From Marivita cryptomonadis (GTDB lineage: Bacteria > Pseudomonadota > Alphaproteobacteria > Rhodobacterales > Rhodobacteraceae): a stretch of DNA of 63,200 bases. The first letter of the stretch is position 1. Each line of letters begins with the position of its first letter. Shown piece after piece: positions 18,147-27,422 of this stretch. The notes under the pieces were generated by a model that saw only the letters and a program-made list of their open reading frames with translations, had not been told where the DNA came from and ran no database searches. Position numbers and translations under genes: made by a program. Location: positions 1 through 63,200 of the forward strand of contig NZ_JFKD01000021.1 in assembly GCF_002115725.1 (NCBI RefSeq), read 5' to 3'.

Positions 18147-19003
18147 ATGGGTGCAGCAATAGGTTTACGGGCGGCAACCACAGAAGACCCTAGAAACGCG
18201 AACCAGAGCCGCAGGCTGCGGGCGCTGGCTGAGATCTACGATTGCGGTAGTCGATGCGACGCGGCACGGATCGGCAGTGTAGGTCTGCAAATCGTGCGCG
18301 ACTGGGGCCTGCGGTTCAATTCCCGCGGCCCGGAAGGGTTGATCGAGGGCAAGGCGCCCGGCGCGCGAGCCAAGCTCGACGATGCACAACGACAGGCGCT
18401 TGCGGTGATCGTGGAGAGCGGGACGATCCCGTCGATACAAAGGGTGGTGCGTTGTCGGTTGAGTGATCTGGCACGGTGGCTTCACGCAGAATTTAGGGTG
18501 TCGCTTGATGAAACGACCGTGAGCCGGCAACTCAAGAAGCTCGGCTATGTCAAGCTCACGGCGCGGCCCCGCCACCATGCGCAAGACACCGACGCGCTGG
18601 AAGCGTTTAAAAAAGGCTTCACCACCGAGCTGGAAAAGGTGCGCGCAGGCCTCCCGCAAGACACTGCAATAGAGGTTTGGTTTCAGGACGAGGCCCGCGT
18701 CGGTCAGAAAAACAAGATCACGCGCCGGTCGGCGAAACGCGGAACACGCCCCTCGGCACCGCATGATCAGCGCACCATCTCAAGCTATATCTTCGGGGCG
18801 ATCTGCCCGGCCCTGGGCAAGGGCCCAGGGCTTGTTTGGCCGGTTTGCAATATCGATGCTATGACCCTGCACCTCGCCGAAATTGCCCGGACCGTCGCGC
18901 CGAGCGCACATGCCGTCGTGCTCATGGATCACGCCGGATGGGATATGACCGTCGCACTCGTTATACCTGAAAGTATCAGCATCATCCCATTGCCCGCTAA
19001 ATG
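18147..19003 (+). pseudogene. IS630-family transposase, 3' end lost
   Basis: About 285 codons from ATG 18147. N-terminal helix-turn-helix region (RRLRALAEIYDCGSRCDAARI), then the DDE core with first Asp in VWFQDEARVGQKN and second in VVLMDHAGWD. Sequence identity to the family stops at LPAKC, just before the expected PELNPVE motif that carries the catalytic Glu, because an ISL3-type end begins at about 19005. It reads on into foreign sequence to 19076. Inactive. The left end lies just after the response-regulator gene, near 18058. Confidence 0.85.
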
Positions 19004-19004
19004 T

Positions 19005-19334
19005 GGCTATTTCGTGATTTGTGTGGGTGGATTGGTTTCCGGTCATTCGACGATGGCCCCAGATGTTGTGCGGTAGGGTGAGGCTGGCAGGTGGCTGAGC
19101 TTGCCTGCGATCAGGTAGGCCATGAGGATTAGGTTTCGGGCTTTGCGGTAGCCTCTAGCTCGGGCCTTGGCCGCTTGGATCAATCCGTTGATGGCCTCGA
19201 CCGAGCCATTGCTGAGGTCGCTGTCGAAGCCGTTGAGGATGCCATCCCAGTGCGCCTTCAGGGTCAAGGCAAGCTTCTTGAAGGGGGCCAGCTTGCTGCG
19301 TCGCGCCCATCGGAACCAGGAGGAGAGCTCCTAA
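19005..19334 (-). pseudogene. ISL3-family transposase, C-terminal fragment
   Basis: Minus-strand codons from about 19334 to the stop at 19043 encode LAPFKKLALTLKAHWDGIL...SNGSVEAINGLIQAAKARARGYRKA, the C-terminal catalytic region of ISL3 (DDE_Tnp_ISL3) transposases, including the Glu in VEAINGLI. Everything upstream is missing. The sequence GGCTATTTCGTGATTTGTG at 19005 looks like an ISL3 terminal repeat and marks the insertion point in the IS630 gene. Confidence 0.75.
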
Positions 19335-19408
19335 GTTCGACAGTAAATCGCCTAAGTGATTGATATTGTTATGGCGGGATCTGCCATTGTGTGACTACCG
19401 AGAAGGGA

Positions 19409-20143
19409 TCAAGCGGGTTTTGGTATATCGAGGGTGTCGAATAGCTCCAATTGTTCTGGGGTGATTGTCGACAGGCCGTTGAGGGTGCGCTCGCCAATTT
19501 TGGACGTATGGCGCTGGATGCGTTCGAGTAAATCGAGTGCGGTGCGCGGGCTCGCGCTGTGACCCTTGGCCTTCAGGCGCATGCGCATGACGCGGTAGAG
19601 GACGAGCGCGAGGAAACAGATCATGGCGTGAGCGCGGATGCGATCGGGCAGCCGGTGATGCACCGGCGCGATCTCGATATCCGATTTCAGAACGCGAAAG
19701 CCACGTTCGATGTCCGCGAGACCCTTGTAGCGTGCGACTGTGTCAGCAGGGCTGAGGTCGGGGGCGTTGGTGATCAGCGCCAGCTTGCCGTCGAAGAGTT
19801 CCGCAGCAGCAATGGCATCGTCATCTACCGACCAGCTGAAGTCATCTGCGTAGAGATCAGCCTTGAGGAAGCGCGTCATCTCGGCCTCGGCAACTGCTCG
19901 GGTAAAGCGGCTGTATGCACCGCGATCTGAGGCACGGCGTCCTCTGGTGACTTTGCCCTCGTCTTGCGCTTTGATCTTTTCCGTCATCTTTTCGGCCATC
20001 GCCTCTAACTCGGCGATGCGCGCACAACGTCGGTCACCTTGTTCAGCGGCTCGCACGGGATCATGGGCCACGATCAGGCGGTGACCGGCAAAACGATCTT
20101 CAGCCAGCCCATCTTCAAACGTCATGTTCTTGAAGGTCTCGAT
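19409..20143 (-). pseudogene. IS1634-family transposase, C-terminal half
   Basis: About 245 codons of the C-terminal part of an IS1634 (IS4-like DDE) transposase, with KVTRGRRASDRGAYSRF, LALITNAPDLSPADTVARYKGLADIERGFRVLK (the catalytic Glu region) and HAMICFLALVLYRVM. The open frame extends artificially to 20242 because it reads through the IS630 terminus; the true 5' break is at the IS630 end, about 20143. Inactive remnant. Confidence 0.8.
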
Positions 20144-20718
20144 TATAGCGTGTCTTGTCTGTCCGGATTCATGTTCCCACGCGATCTGATCTGTGATTCC
20201 ATGTCTGTGAGCAGATATGGAGGTCGCAAATGGGCAAACCACATCCTATTGCGTTGCGCGAGCGGGTTGTCGCCTTTGTCGAAGAGGGCAATTCACACCG
20301 GTCGTCAGCCGCGCACTTCCGTGTGTCGGTCAAGTTCGTGAACGACATGGTCAAGCTGAAGCGGGAAACCGGTAGCCTTGAGCCGAAGCCTCAAGGCCAC
20401 CGTGGTCATGGCAAGCTGGCCATTGTGGCCGGTTGGGTACGCGAGCAGATGGAAGCCCGCCCTGCAACAACGCTGGACGAGCTTCGAGCCATGCTGGAAC
20501 GCGAACATGGGATCAGGGTGCACCGTTCCTCTGTGGGCGGCTTGCTGCACCGGCTCGGGCTCTCGCATAAAAAAAGATCTGCGGGCCAGCGAACAGAAGC
20601 GGCCCGATGTGGCGCGGGACAGGACCATCTGGATTACGCGTCGCCAACCCTTCATGCGCAACCATTTGGACCGGCTCATCTTTATCGATGAAACCAGCCT
20701 CAAGACCAACATGACAAA

Positions 20719-20728
20719 GACCTGCGGA
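20719..20728 (+). repeat. 10-bp target-site duplication of ISAs1 (left copy)
   Basis: GACCTGCGGA here and again at 21922-21931, directly flanking the ISAs1 ends. Removing one copy and the IS restores the IS630 transposase reading KTCGWSQLGERL, which shows that the insertion is recent and undisturbed. Confidence 0.9.
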
Positions 20729-21921
20729 CAGGGGAATCGCACTTGAGCTTTGACAGTTGTGCCGAACTGGATTCTTGAGGTTTCATCATCAGATGGAGCT
20801 TCGAGATGCCGGCATTATCCAATTATTTCAATGACGAAGACGATCCCCGCAAGAGCAACGCGCCACGGCATAAGTTCTGCGATCTGATGACGATCAGCCT
20901 TTTGTGCGCGCTATGTGGCGGGGAAACCGCGGTCGACATGGAGCATTTTGGGCAGATGAAGGAGGATTTCCTGCGCGAATTTCTGGAATTGCCTCACGGG
21001 GTCCCCTGCCATGATGCCTACTCGCGGCTTTTTCGCTTGATGAAGCCGACCAGCCTACAGGCGTTTTTCGACAAGTTCCGGCGCGACTTTGCTGCGGCCC
21101 ATGCCGAGCATCCGGCGATCGCCATCGACGGCAAGGAGATGCGGCGCAGCTTTGACAAGGCAGCCGCCCAGTCGAACTTGAACGTTGTCACCGCCTTTGC
21201 TCATGGTGCGCGGCTGAGCCTTGGGATGACGCAAAGTGCCAAGGGCGGCGGGGAGATTTTGGCTCTGCGCGAGCTGATTGAGATACTTGATATTCGTGGC
21301 ATCACCATCACGGCCGATGCCTTGCACTGCCAACGAGAGACCTGTGACCTGATCGTGCAGGAAGGAGGTGACTATTGCATGCAGCTCAAGCGCAATCTGG
21401 GCGATATGCAAGCCGACGTGCGGGCCTTTGTGGCCGATCAGGATATTGAATACAATGATCAATATACCTCTGTAGACGGTGACCATGGCCGGGTTGAGGA
21501 GCGGTCACATCGCGTCTACGACGTGCCGGACTATCTCGCTGAAACCCATCAATGGCCACATCTTGGTGCCTTCGTTCATGTCGTGTCCACGCGCACAGCG
21601 GGCCAAACGGCCAGCAGTTCCGAGCGGCTGTACCTCCTGTCAAAATGCGTCACGGCTCAAGCAGCCGCCACGCTGATCCGTGGCCACTGGGAAATCGAGA
21701 ACAGCTTGCATTGGTCACTGGATGTGGTGATGAACGACGATCAGCACCGCGCGCGGAAAGACAACGCGCCTGCCAACTTCGCCGCGCTACGACGGATCGC
21801 ATTGGGCATCATCAAGGCGAATACCGCAAAAGGCTCAAACCGCGTGAAGTTCAAAAAGGCAGGCTGGAGCAATGACTTCCTGCGCACACTCATCCAAGGC
21901 TTCTGAAGCGCGATTGCCCTG
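20729..21921 (+). mobile_element. ISAs1-family element, intact
   Basis: 1193 bp bounded by inverted repeats: CAGGGGAATCGC at 20729 and the complement of CAGGGCAATCGC ending at 21921. It is flanked by perfect 10-bp direct repeats. It contains one intact transposase gene and has landed inside an IS630 transposase gene. Confidence 0.92.
20806..21906 (+). CDS. ISAs1-family transposase
   Basis: 366 residues, intact. N-terminal DDE_Tnp_1-associated domain (KFCDLMTISLLCALCGGE), first catalytic Asp in AIAIDGKEMRRS, second in ITADALHCQRET, Glu in HWEIENSLHWSLDVVMNDD, and the C-terminal basic segment KFKKAGWSNDFL. Same family as, but a clearly different member from, the broken copy at 13886-14990. Probably an active enzyme given the perfect target duplication. 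Confidence 0.93.
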   Translation: MPALSNYFNDEDDPRKSNAPRHKFCDLMTISLLCALCGGETAVDMEHFGQMKEDFLREFLELPHGVPCHDAYSRLFRLMKPTSLQAFFDKFRRDFAAAHAEHPAIAIDGKEMRRSFDKAAAQSNLNVVTAFAHGARLSLGMTQSAKGGGEILALRELIEILDIRGITITADALHCQRETCDLIVQEGGDYCMQLKRNLGDMQADVRAFVADQDIEYNDQYTSVDGDHGRVEERSHRVYDVPDYLAETHQWPHLGAFVHVVSTRTAGQTASSSERLYLLSKCVTAQAAATLIRGHWEIENSLHWSLDVVMNDDQHRARKDNAPANFAALRRIALGIIKANTAKGSNRVKFKKAGWSNDFLRTLIQGF

Positions 21922-22402
21922 GACCTGCGGATGGAGCCAACTCGGGGAACGGCTGATCGAGCATGCTCCCGCAGGGCGCTGGAACACTCAGACATTCATC
22001 GCAGGTCTGCGAAATGATCGGATCGATGCCACTGGCGTGATGAATGGGGCGATGGATCGGGAGATGTTCGAGCTTTACGTCGAAGGCATCCTGGCTCCGA
22101 CATTGCGTGAAGGGGACGTCGTGATCCTCGACAATCTGCCAGCCCATAAAAGCGCTGTGGCTCAGAAGATCCTCGAGGACATCGGCGCATGGTTCCTCTT
22201 CCTTCCGAAATACAGCCCTGATCTCAACCCCATAGAAATGGCCTTCTCGAAGCTGAAGGCCCTCATTCGGAAGGCCGCGGCACGTACCTATGACGACCTT
22301 TGGAAGGCTGTCGGAACCGTATGCAGCCTGTTTACGCCGGACGAGTGTTACAACTTCTTCCGAGCTGCTGGATATGAAACCGATTGAACCGGACACGCTA
22401 TA

Positions 22403-22803
22403 ACGTAACCTGCGATGGATGCATCTATAACGTCCATGTTTGATAGCATGTTTCCCGATGCGCCCTTATCAGGGTGGATCACCTCGGAGAATTCTGGAAC
22501 ATTTTCAGCCCCGGTAAAAGCAGTTCCTTGACCGAAAGCATCAAGAGCGAGTGACTGCCGTGATCCTCGCCCACAATCTGCTCCTGTAGTCCGATCGATG
22601 GCGCTTTTTGGATCGAGCCCACGTCGAATTTCATCAAGAACCCGGGTGCCCCAAAGCGTGCTGGGGAAATGACCTTGGCTGGCGGATATACCGACGCCGG
22701 GGGTCGCGCGCAGCACCCACGCGCCAACGCATAGGTTCCCAGTTGCTGATACCCCGCCAAGAGCTCCGCTCTCGGGGTCGCGAGCGAGGAGCGTGAAGGT
22801 CAT
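22403..22803 (-). pseudogene. DUF1028 family protein, 3' end cut by IS630
   Basis: Begins at ATG 22801-22803 with MTFTLLARDPESGALGG and continues with GVGISASQGHFPSTLWGTRVLDEIRRG, SRQSLALDAFGQGTAFTG and GNMLSN, the hallmark layout of DUF1028 (an Ntn-hydrolase-like fold of uncertain function). The IS630 terminus at 22400 replaces the last third; the frame runs on into the IS to 22348. It diverges from the RpiR regulator gene. DUF1028 genes often sit beside dipeptide-type ABC importers, as here. Probably non-functional. Confidence 0.75.
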
Positions 22804-22875
22804 CCGCGCTTTTCTTTGCCAAGTTCACCTTACGTGTGATTACTTTGTATCGGGAAATTTCAAAAGTGATCAAGA
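22804..22875. promoter_or_regulatory. Divergent promoter region DUF1028 / RpiR
   Basis: 72-bp AT-rich gap between divergent starts. It contains the 8-bp palindrome GAAATTTC at 22854-22861, a plausible half of an RpiR-family operator and therefore of autoregulation. No promoter boxes could be assigned with confidence. Confidence 0.3.
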
Positions 22876-23742
22876 ATGAAAAAATCAGAAGAAAAGTCAG
22901 CCCGATTGTCAGAACGCATTCTGGAGATTTTTGACGACCTGACTAAATCAGAGCGGCTGCTCGCCGACCACTTTCTCGAGAATCCAGACAGCCTTGTTCT
23001 TCACACCGCCGCAGAGATATCTGGGCGGGCCAAAGTCTCAAAGGCGACCACTGCCAGGTTTTTCAAGCGGCTTGGCTTTCCAAGCTTCAAGACCGCGCAG
23101 CGGTTGGCGCGTGTGGATCGGAATGACGAGACCTACAATAAGAACGTGTATTCTGCCCCCGTACCAAGCTTGAGTGGTCGCAGTGATCTGGCTGATCACT
23201 TGGCCTCTGACGTGCAGAATTTGATCCGCACAATTGAGGCGATCCGCAGTGACGAATTGCGGGCCGCTGTCACCTATCTGGCTGGCGCCCAGAAGATATG
23301 GGTTGTAGGATTCGGTGACAACTATCCCCTGGCGCATTTCGCGCGCGCCCAGTTGATCAAGGTGAAACCCGATATACGCATGATCCCTCTGGGCGGTTTT
23401 TCGGTACCCGAGGAGTTTGCCTCGATCCAGCCCGCAGATTCTGTGCTGGCTTTGGCGATCGGTCGCAGAACTCGAACGCTGAGATCGATCATGCAATCGG
23501 CGCGCCTGGCGGATGCAAAGACAATATCGATTACCGACCTGGCGAGTTCCGGAAACCCGGAACTTGCTGAGGTGACACTGCGCTGCAGAACAAGTGGACT
23601 GACCTACTTCGACTCCCTCGCGTCGCCGGTGTCGGTGATTACATATCTTTGCATGGCAGTTGCAGAACGCATTGGACAAAACGCCATTGAAAGGCTCAGG
23701 TACATAGACGCGATCCACTCAGAGTGGGGTGATGCCGGCTAG
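22876..23742 (+). CDS. MurR/RpiR-family transcriptional regulator
   Basis: 288 residues. N-terminal HTH_6 domain (about 10-90, with LVLHTAAEISGRAKVSKATTARFFKRLGF) and a C-terminal SIS domain (about 120-270, with IWVVGFGDNYPLAHFA and VLALAIGRRTRTL). RpiR proteins bind sugar phosphates or related ligands through SIS and repress adjacent catabolic or transport genes. It sits at the head of the ABC-importer operon and diverges from DUF1028, so it likely controls uptake of the imported compound. Start ATG at 22876. Confidence 0.9.
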   Translation: MKKSEEKSARLSERILEIFDDLTKSERLLADHFLENPDSLVLHTAAEISGRAKVSKATTARFFKRLGFPSFKTAQRLARVDRNDETYNKNVYSAPVPSLSGRSDLADHLASDVQNLIRTIEAIRSDELRAAVTYLAGAQKIWVVGFGDNYPLAHFARAQLIKVKPDIRMIPLGGFSVPEEFASIQPADSVLALAIGRRTRTLRSIMQSARLADAKTISITDLASSGNPELAEVTLRCRTSGLTYFDSLASPVSVITYLCMAVAERIGQNAIERLRYIDAIHSEWGDAG

Positions 23743-24005
23743 CAATGAGTCAAACTTGAGTGGTCCGTCGCCAAGCGTTCGCCAAAAAGAGTCATTACTG
23801 AAAAAAGACTTGTCATGAATGCAATATTTTTGACGGGCATATGCTTGGCGCTTAAAAACTTTGTTGGGGCACATGCCACAAATCTTGAACTGAATTGGTC
23901 AGCGCCGCCCCCGAAGTCGGCGCACCCGGAAGTTCTGCCTTGCACAGTTCTTCCATTCTTGGCTGGCGAGCTGCCAGATGACACGCGAACAGAGAGGACA
24001 CTCAT
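23743..24005 (+). promoter_or_regulatory. Leader region of the peptide-type ABC importer
   Basis: 263 bases without a convincing gene between the regulator and the binding protein. A 64-codon frame (23815-24009) exists, but it overlaps the next start and its product is not recognised. Expected to hold the promoter of the ABC operon; the binding-protein gene is preceded by GAGAGGA. Confidence 0.35.
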
Positions 24006-25565
24006 ATGAAGCTTTTTGGACGACCTTGGCGGACGACTGCTGGAGCGATTGGATTGGTCGCCGGGTTAGCGAACACGGCTGCGGCGGATGACATCGTATG
24101 GGCGCGATATGGGGACATCGACTCGCTTGATCCGCACCGCGCCACCAGCACTCTGTCGCTGCAGGTGTGGAGCCTGATGTACGACACGCTGCTGGCCACC
24201 GACGCTGACGGATTGCCGGTTCCGCATATAGCGAAGTCGTGGCAATCCAATGCTGAAGGGACCGAGTACACCTTCTCGCTCGAAGAGGGCGTGATGTGTC
24301 ACGATGGCACCCCGCTCGACGCAAACGACGTCAAGTACACGATCGACGCAGCGTTCAGCGAAACGACACCCAGCGTCACCAAAGGAAGCTGGGGCCCAAT
24401 TTCCGGTGTTGAGGTTCTCGATCCACTCACAGTCAAACTCACGTTAGAGACGCCGTTCGTTGCCCTGATCCCGTTCCTCGCGGACAGTTTCTCGTCAATC
24501 ATCTGCGACAGCAATGCAGGTTCAGACGGCTTCGGAACGAACTCGGCCATCGGGTCCGGCCCGTGGAAACTGGTATCGTGGACCAGAGGCGACCGGATCG
24601 TTCTCGAAAAGAACGCCGACTACAAGAATTTCGGCAAACTCGCTGAAAATCCTGGCGCTCCTTATGAAGACGGCCTGATCATCGCTGTCGTCCCCGAACC
24701 GCAAGCCCGACTTGCCGCTCTTAAGACGGGAGAGGTTCATATCGCCGAGCCGCCGTTTGACGACGTGCCGATGATTCAGGACGAGGGCGATTTGTCGATC
24801 ATCGTCGCCGAGAACACCGGGCAGAACGTCTTCTGGGAATTCGCCGTGCATCGTCCACCGTTCAACGATGTTCGCGCCCGTTTAGCGGTTGCGCATGCGA
24901 CAGATGCTGCCACGGCGATCAGCCTGATCTACGGCGATCTGTCGATCCCGGAAAATTGCCCCGTTTCGCGTGGCGTGTTCGGCAATGATCAGGATTTCTG
25001 CGCACAGTACCGCCCGGCCTACGATCCAGAAAAGGCAAAGGAATTGTTGGGCGAACTGGGCTATAGCATGGACAACCCGTTGGAGACCGCGTTGCTGGTC
25101 TGGACCGGAGGGAACCGTCAGAAACTGGGTGAAGTCTTCCAGGCTCAGTTGGCCGAGGTTGGCATCAAGGCCTCCATCGAGATCATGGATATCGGCTCGC
25201 TTAACGCGCGGGTGCGCCAGGAGAACGAGAATACCGAGGGCACGACCGGGTCGATGGATATGATGACCTGGTCTTGGTACGACCCTGACATTCTCCATGC
25301 CCTGTGGCATACGCCCGGTGCCTATCGCGGTTACACCTCGCCGGAGTTGGATGCGATGCTGGCCGAAACCCGTGTTCTCACAGACTCGGAGGCTCGGAAG
25401 GCCAAGGTACAAGAGGTCTTCAAGTACCTGCTTGAGAACGCGATCCACGTCCCTCTCTACACGCCTGGCTGGGAATGGGTCTTTGCCGTACGGCCGGAGG
25501 TGGAAGGATTCTTCGTAGCACCGTTCGTCTATCCGAACTTCTCAGACGTGAAACTCGGCGGTTAA
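24006..25565 (+). CDS. ABC transporter substrate-binding protein, family 5 (dipeptide/nickel type)
   Basis: 519 residues. Signal peptide (about 1-28, ending LANTAAA), then the SBP_bac_5 fold: DSLDPHRATSTLSLQVWSLMYDTLL, YTFSLEEGVMCHDGTPLDANDV (family signature), GSGPWKLVSWTRGD, and the C-terminal lobe to about 505. It binds the substrate in the periplasm for the two permeases and ATPase downstream. Family members carry peptides, opines, glutathione or nickel; the ligand cannot be told from sequence. Cys residues at C-x-n-C positions (ENCPV, DFCAQY) suggest a disulfide. Confidence 0.92.
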   Translation: MKLFGRPWRTTAGAIGLVAGLANTAAADDIVWARYGDIDSLDPHRATSTLSLQVWSLMYDTLLATDADGLPVPHIAKSWQSNAEGTEYTFSLEEGVMCHDGTPLDANDVKYTIDAAFSETTPSVTKGSWGPISGVEVLDPLTVKLTLETPFVALIPFLADSFSSIICDSNAGSDGFGTNSAIGSGPWKLVSWTRGDRIVLEKNADYKNFGKLAENPGAPYEDGLIIAVVPEPQARLAALKTGEVHIAEPPFDDVPMIQDEGDLSIIVAENTGQNVFWEFAVHRPPFNDVRARLAVAHATDAATAISLIYGDLSIPENCPVSRGVFGNDQDFCAQYRPAYDPEKAKELLGELGYSMDNPLETALLVWTGGNRQKLGEVFQAQLAEVGIKASIEIMDIGSLNARVRQENENTEGTTGSMDMMTWSWYDPDILHALWHTPGAYRGYTSPELDAMLAETRVLTDSEARKAKVQEVFKYLLENAIHVPLYTPGWEWVFAVRPEVEGFFVAPFVYPNFSDVKLGG

Positions 25566-25576
25566 CTGTCCGAAAG

Positions 25577-25604
25577 CCCGGGGCGCGGCATCACGCGCCC
25601 CGGG
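25577..25604 (+). terminator. GC hairpin after the binding-protein gene
   Basis: Perfect 11-bp stem (25577-25587 with 25594-25604) and a 6-base loop, 12 bases after the stop codon. There is no U-run. Typical position for a processing or stabilising stem-loop that keeps binding protein in excess over the membrane subunits. Confidence 0.6.
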
Positions 25605-25630
25605 TTGTATAGCGCAAGAGGCAGATTTTC

Positions 25631-26554
25631 ATGTGGCGCTTTCTCAGCACGCGGATCCTCATGGGGGTGCTCACGATCTGGATCACGACCATTCTGGTGA
25701 CCTTGCTGATCCATGCTGTGCCGGGCGATCCGGTGCAGATCATGTACGCCCAAAGCCAGGGCACGACTCCCGAACAGATCGAAGAAGTACGCCGTTCTCT
25801 GGGCCTCGACCGCCCCATTCCCGTTCAATACGCGATGTTCATGGAGCGGCTAGTGCAGGGGGATCTGGGCAACACAATTCGTGGTGGCCAACCCGTATTG
25901 GATGTCATCATGCAGCGCCTGCCCAACACCCTTGTGCTGGCCTGTGCAGCCATGTTCATCGCAGTGCTCATCGGTGTTCCCATTGGTTTTCTGGCGGCCT
26001 ACCGGAAGGGCAGCCTGACCGACATCACGCTTATGATCATCGCCATTGCCGGAATTTCGATGCCGCACTTCTGGCTCGGTTTGGTGCTTCTGTTTTTCTT
26101 CGCCGTGGAACTGGGCTGGCTGCCAGTCAGCGGGAACGGCTGGCTCAATCTGGTCCTGCCAGCGCTGACACTCGGCCTGTCGAACGCCGCCATCTTTGCG
26201 CGCCTGACACGCTCATCGATGATCGATGTCATGAACCAGGATTATGTCCAGACCGCCTTGGCCAAAGGTTTGCCCAGGGCGCTTGTCTTGCGGCGTCATG
26301 TCCTTCGTGCTGGCCTCCTGCCAGTTGTTACCATGATGGGATTGCAGTTTGCTTTCATGATGGGCGGGGCTATCGTCGTCGAGAACATTTTTTCGTGGAA
26401 CGGTGTCGGGCGCATGGCGGTCGAAGCCATCTTCCAGAGGGACTACCCGATCATACAGGGCTTCATCCTGACCTTTTCAGTCGTCGTCGTTCTGGTCGCG
26501 ATCACCATCGACGCGCTTTACGCGGTCCTCGATCCCAGAATCCGGAGGTCCTGA
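25631..26554 (+). CDS. ABC transporter permease (DppB type)
   Basis: 307 residues, six predicted membrane helices. The N-terminal MWRFLSTRILMGVLTIWITTILV helix is followed by a periplasmic segment with the DppB signature GDPVQIMY and LGLDRPIPVQYAMF, then the BPD_transp_1 core with the coupling (EAA) motif near TALAKGLPRALVLRRHVLRAG. It forms the membrane channel with the next gene, 1 base away. Start ATG 25631. Confidence 0.93.
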   Translation: MWRFLSTRILMGVLTIWITTILVTLLIHAVPGDPVQIMYAQSQGTTPEQIEEVRRSLGLDRPIPVQYAMFMERLVQGDLGNTIRGGQPVLDVIMQRLPNTLVLACAAMFIAVLIGVPIGFLAAYRKGSLTDITLMIIAIAGISMPHFWLGLVLLFFFAVELGWLPVSGNGWLNLVLPALTLGLSNAAIFARLTRSSMIDVMNQDYVQTALAKGLPRALVLRRHVLRAGLLPVVTMMGLQFAFMMGGAIVVENIFSWNGVGRMAVEAIFQRDYPIIQGFILTFSVVVVLVAITIDALYAVLDPRIRRS

Positions 26555-26555
26555 G

Positions 26556-27422
26556 ATGAGCGTTGCCCCTGATATCGACGTCTCCAAAGCCCCACCGGGT
26601 TTCCTGTGGCGACTTGTACGGTCTCCGAGCGGCGCGATTGGTCTGGTCATCGTCCTGCTACTCATCTTCTGTGCGCTCTTTGCCGATGTTCTGGCACCCT
26701 TCGACCCGAACAAGATGGGCTCGGGCGGGAGGTTTATGCCTCCCAGTGGCGACTTTCCGCTTGGAACCGACGAATTCGGACGGGATATGCTGTCGCGCAT
26801 CCTTTTCGGCAGTCGGATTACCTTGCTTGTGGGGGCTGTCGCCGTGGGTATTTCACTGACCATCGGTATGACGGTCGGCATGATCGCTGCCTTTCGCCGA
26901 GGATGGGTCGAAGCGTTACTGATGCGCAGCACCGACGTACTTTTTTCCTTCACCGAGACTCTGATCGCACTCAGCTTCGTCGCAGTGCTGGGTCCGAGTT
27001 TGCAGAATGCGATCATCGCCGTCGGAGTGGCAGGCATCCCGTTTTATGCACGGACATGCTATTCGGCGGCCCTTGTCGAAACATCGAAACCTTATTTCGA
27101 GGCGAGCATTGCGGCGGGCGCTCAGCCTACCCGGTTGGTTTTGGTGCATCTTCTGCCCAACGTCATGCCGACCATGATCGTAGTTGCGACGCTGGGTGTG
27201 TCGACCGCAATTCTCGCGGCAGCGGGGCTTAGTTTCCTTGGTCTTGGCGCGCAGCCCCCCACCTCGGAATGGGGATACATGCTTGCAGGGTCACGCGATT
27301 ACATCAACCGCGCACCCTGGCTGATGACGATACCGGGTATTGCCATCGCCATCACGGTTCTTGGCTTCAACCTGCTGGGCGACGGGCTGCGCTCCAGTCT
27401 CGACCCGGTGGAACGGAAATGA
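26556..27422 (+). CDS. ABC transporter permease (DppC type)
   Basis: 288 residues. N-terminal OppC_N segment (one helix near 30-50), then the BPD_transp_1 domain with LGTDEFGRDMLSRILFGSR, a hallmark of DppC/OppC proteins, and the EAA loop around EASIAAGAQPTRLVLVHLLPN. It pairs with the DppB-like permease. Its stop overlaps the ATG of the ATPase gene (ATGA), indicating translational coupling. Confidence 0.93.
   Translation: MSVAPDIDVSKAPPGFLWRLVRSPSGAIGLVIVLLLIFCALFADVLAPFDPNKMGSGGRFMPPSGDFPLGTDEFGRDMLSRILFGSRITLLVGAVAVGISLTIGMTVGMIAAFRRGWVEALLMRSTDVLFSFTETLIALSFVAVLGPSLQNAIIAVGVAGIPFYARTCYSAALVETSKPYFEASIAAGAQPTRLVLVHLLPNVMPTMIVVATLGVSTAILAAAGLSFLGLGAQPPTSEWGYMLAGSRDYINRAPWLMTIPGIAIAITVLGFNLLGDGLRSSLDPVERK

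Larger units (their letters stand above)
20230..22387 (+). pseudogene. IS630-family transposase, frameshifted and split by ISAs1
   Basis: Part A (ATG 20230) encodes the N-terminal HTH (ALRERVVAFVEEGNSHRSSAAHF) up to LGLSHKK. At an A7 run near 20570 the frame moves by +1 (or -2) to KDLRASEQKRPDV...LIFIDETSLKTNMTKT, containing the first catalytic Asp. ISAs1 then interrupts the gene. Part C (21932-22387) holds VVILDNLPAHKS (second Asp) and YSPDLNPIEMAFSKLK (catalytic Glu). The A7 run could be a recoding site, as known for some IS630 members, or a simple indel; the insertion makes the copy inactive in any case. Confidence 0.85.
20146..22400 (+). mobile_element. IS630-family element carrying an inserted ISAs1
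   Basis: Left terminus TAGCGTGTC at 20146 and right terminus GACACGCTA ending at 22400 are inverted repeats, each flanked by a TA (20144-20145 and 22401-22402), the usual IS630 target. Without the internal ISAs1 and its target duplication the element is about 1052 bp, normal for IS630. Left flank is an IS1634 remnant and right flank a DUF1028 gene, so the insertion point is already a rearranged junction. A 77-bp copy of the right end occurs at 30224-30300. Confidence 0.85.

Noticed and set aside
27269..27418. N-terminal extension of the fused ATPase
   Set aside because: Lies inside the DppC-like gene; ATG 27419 with ATGA overlap begins exactly at the conserved ATPase start.
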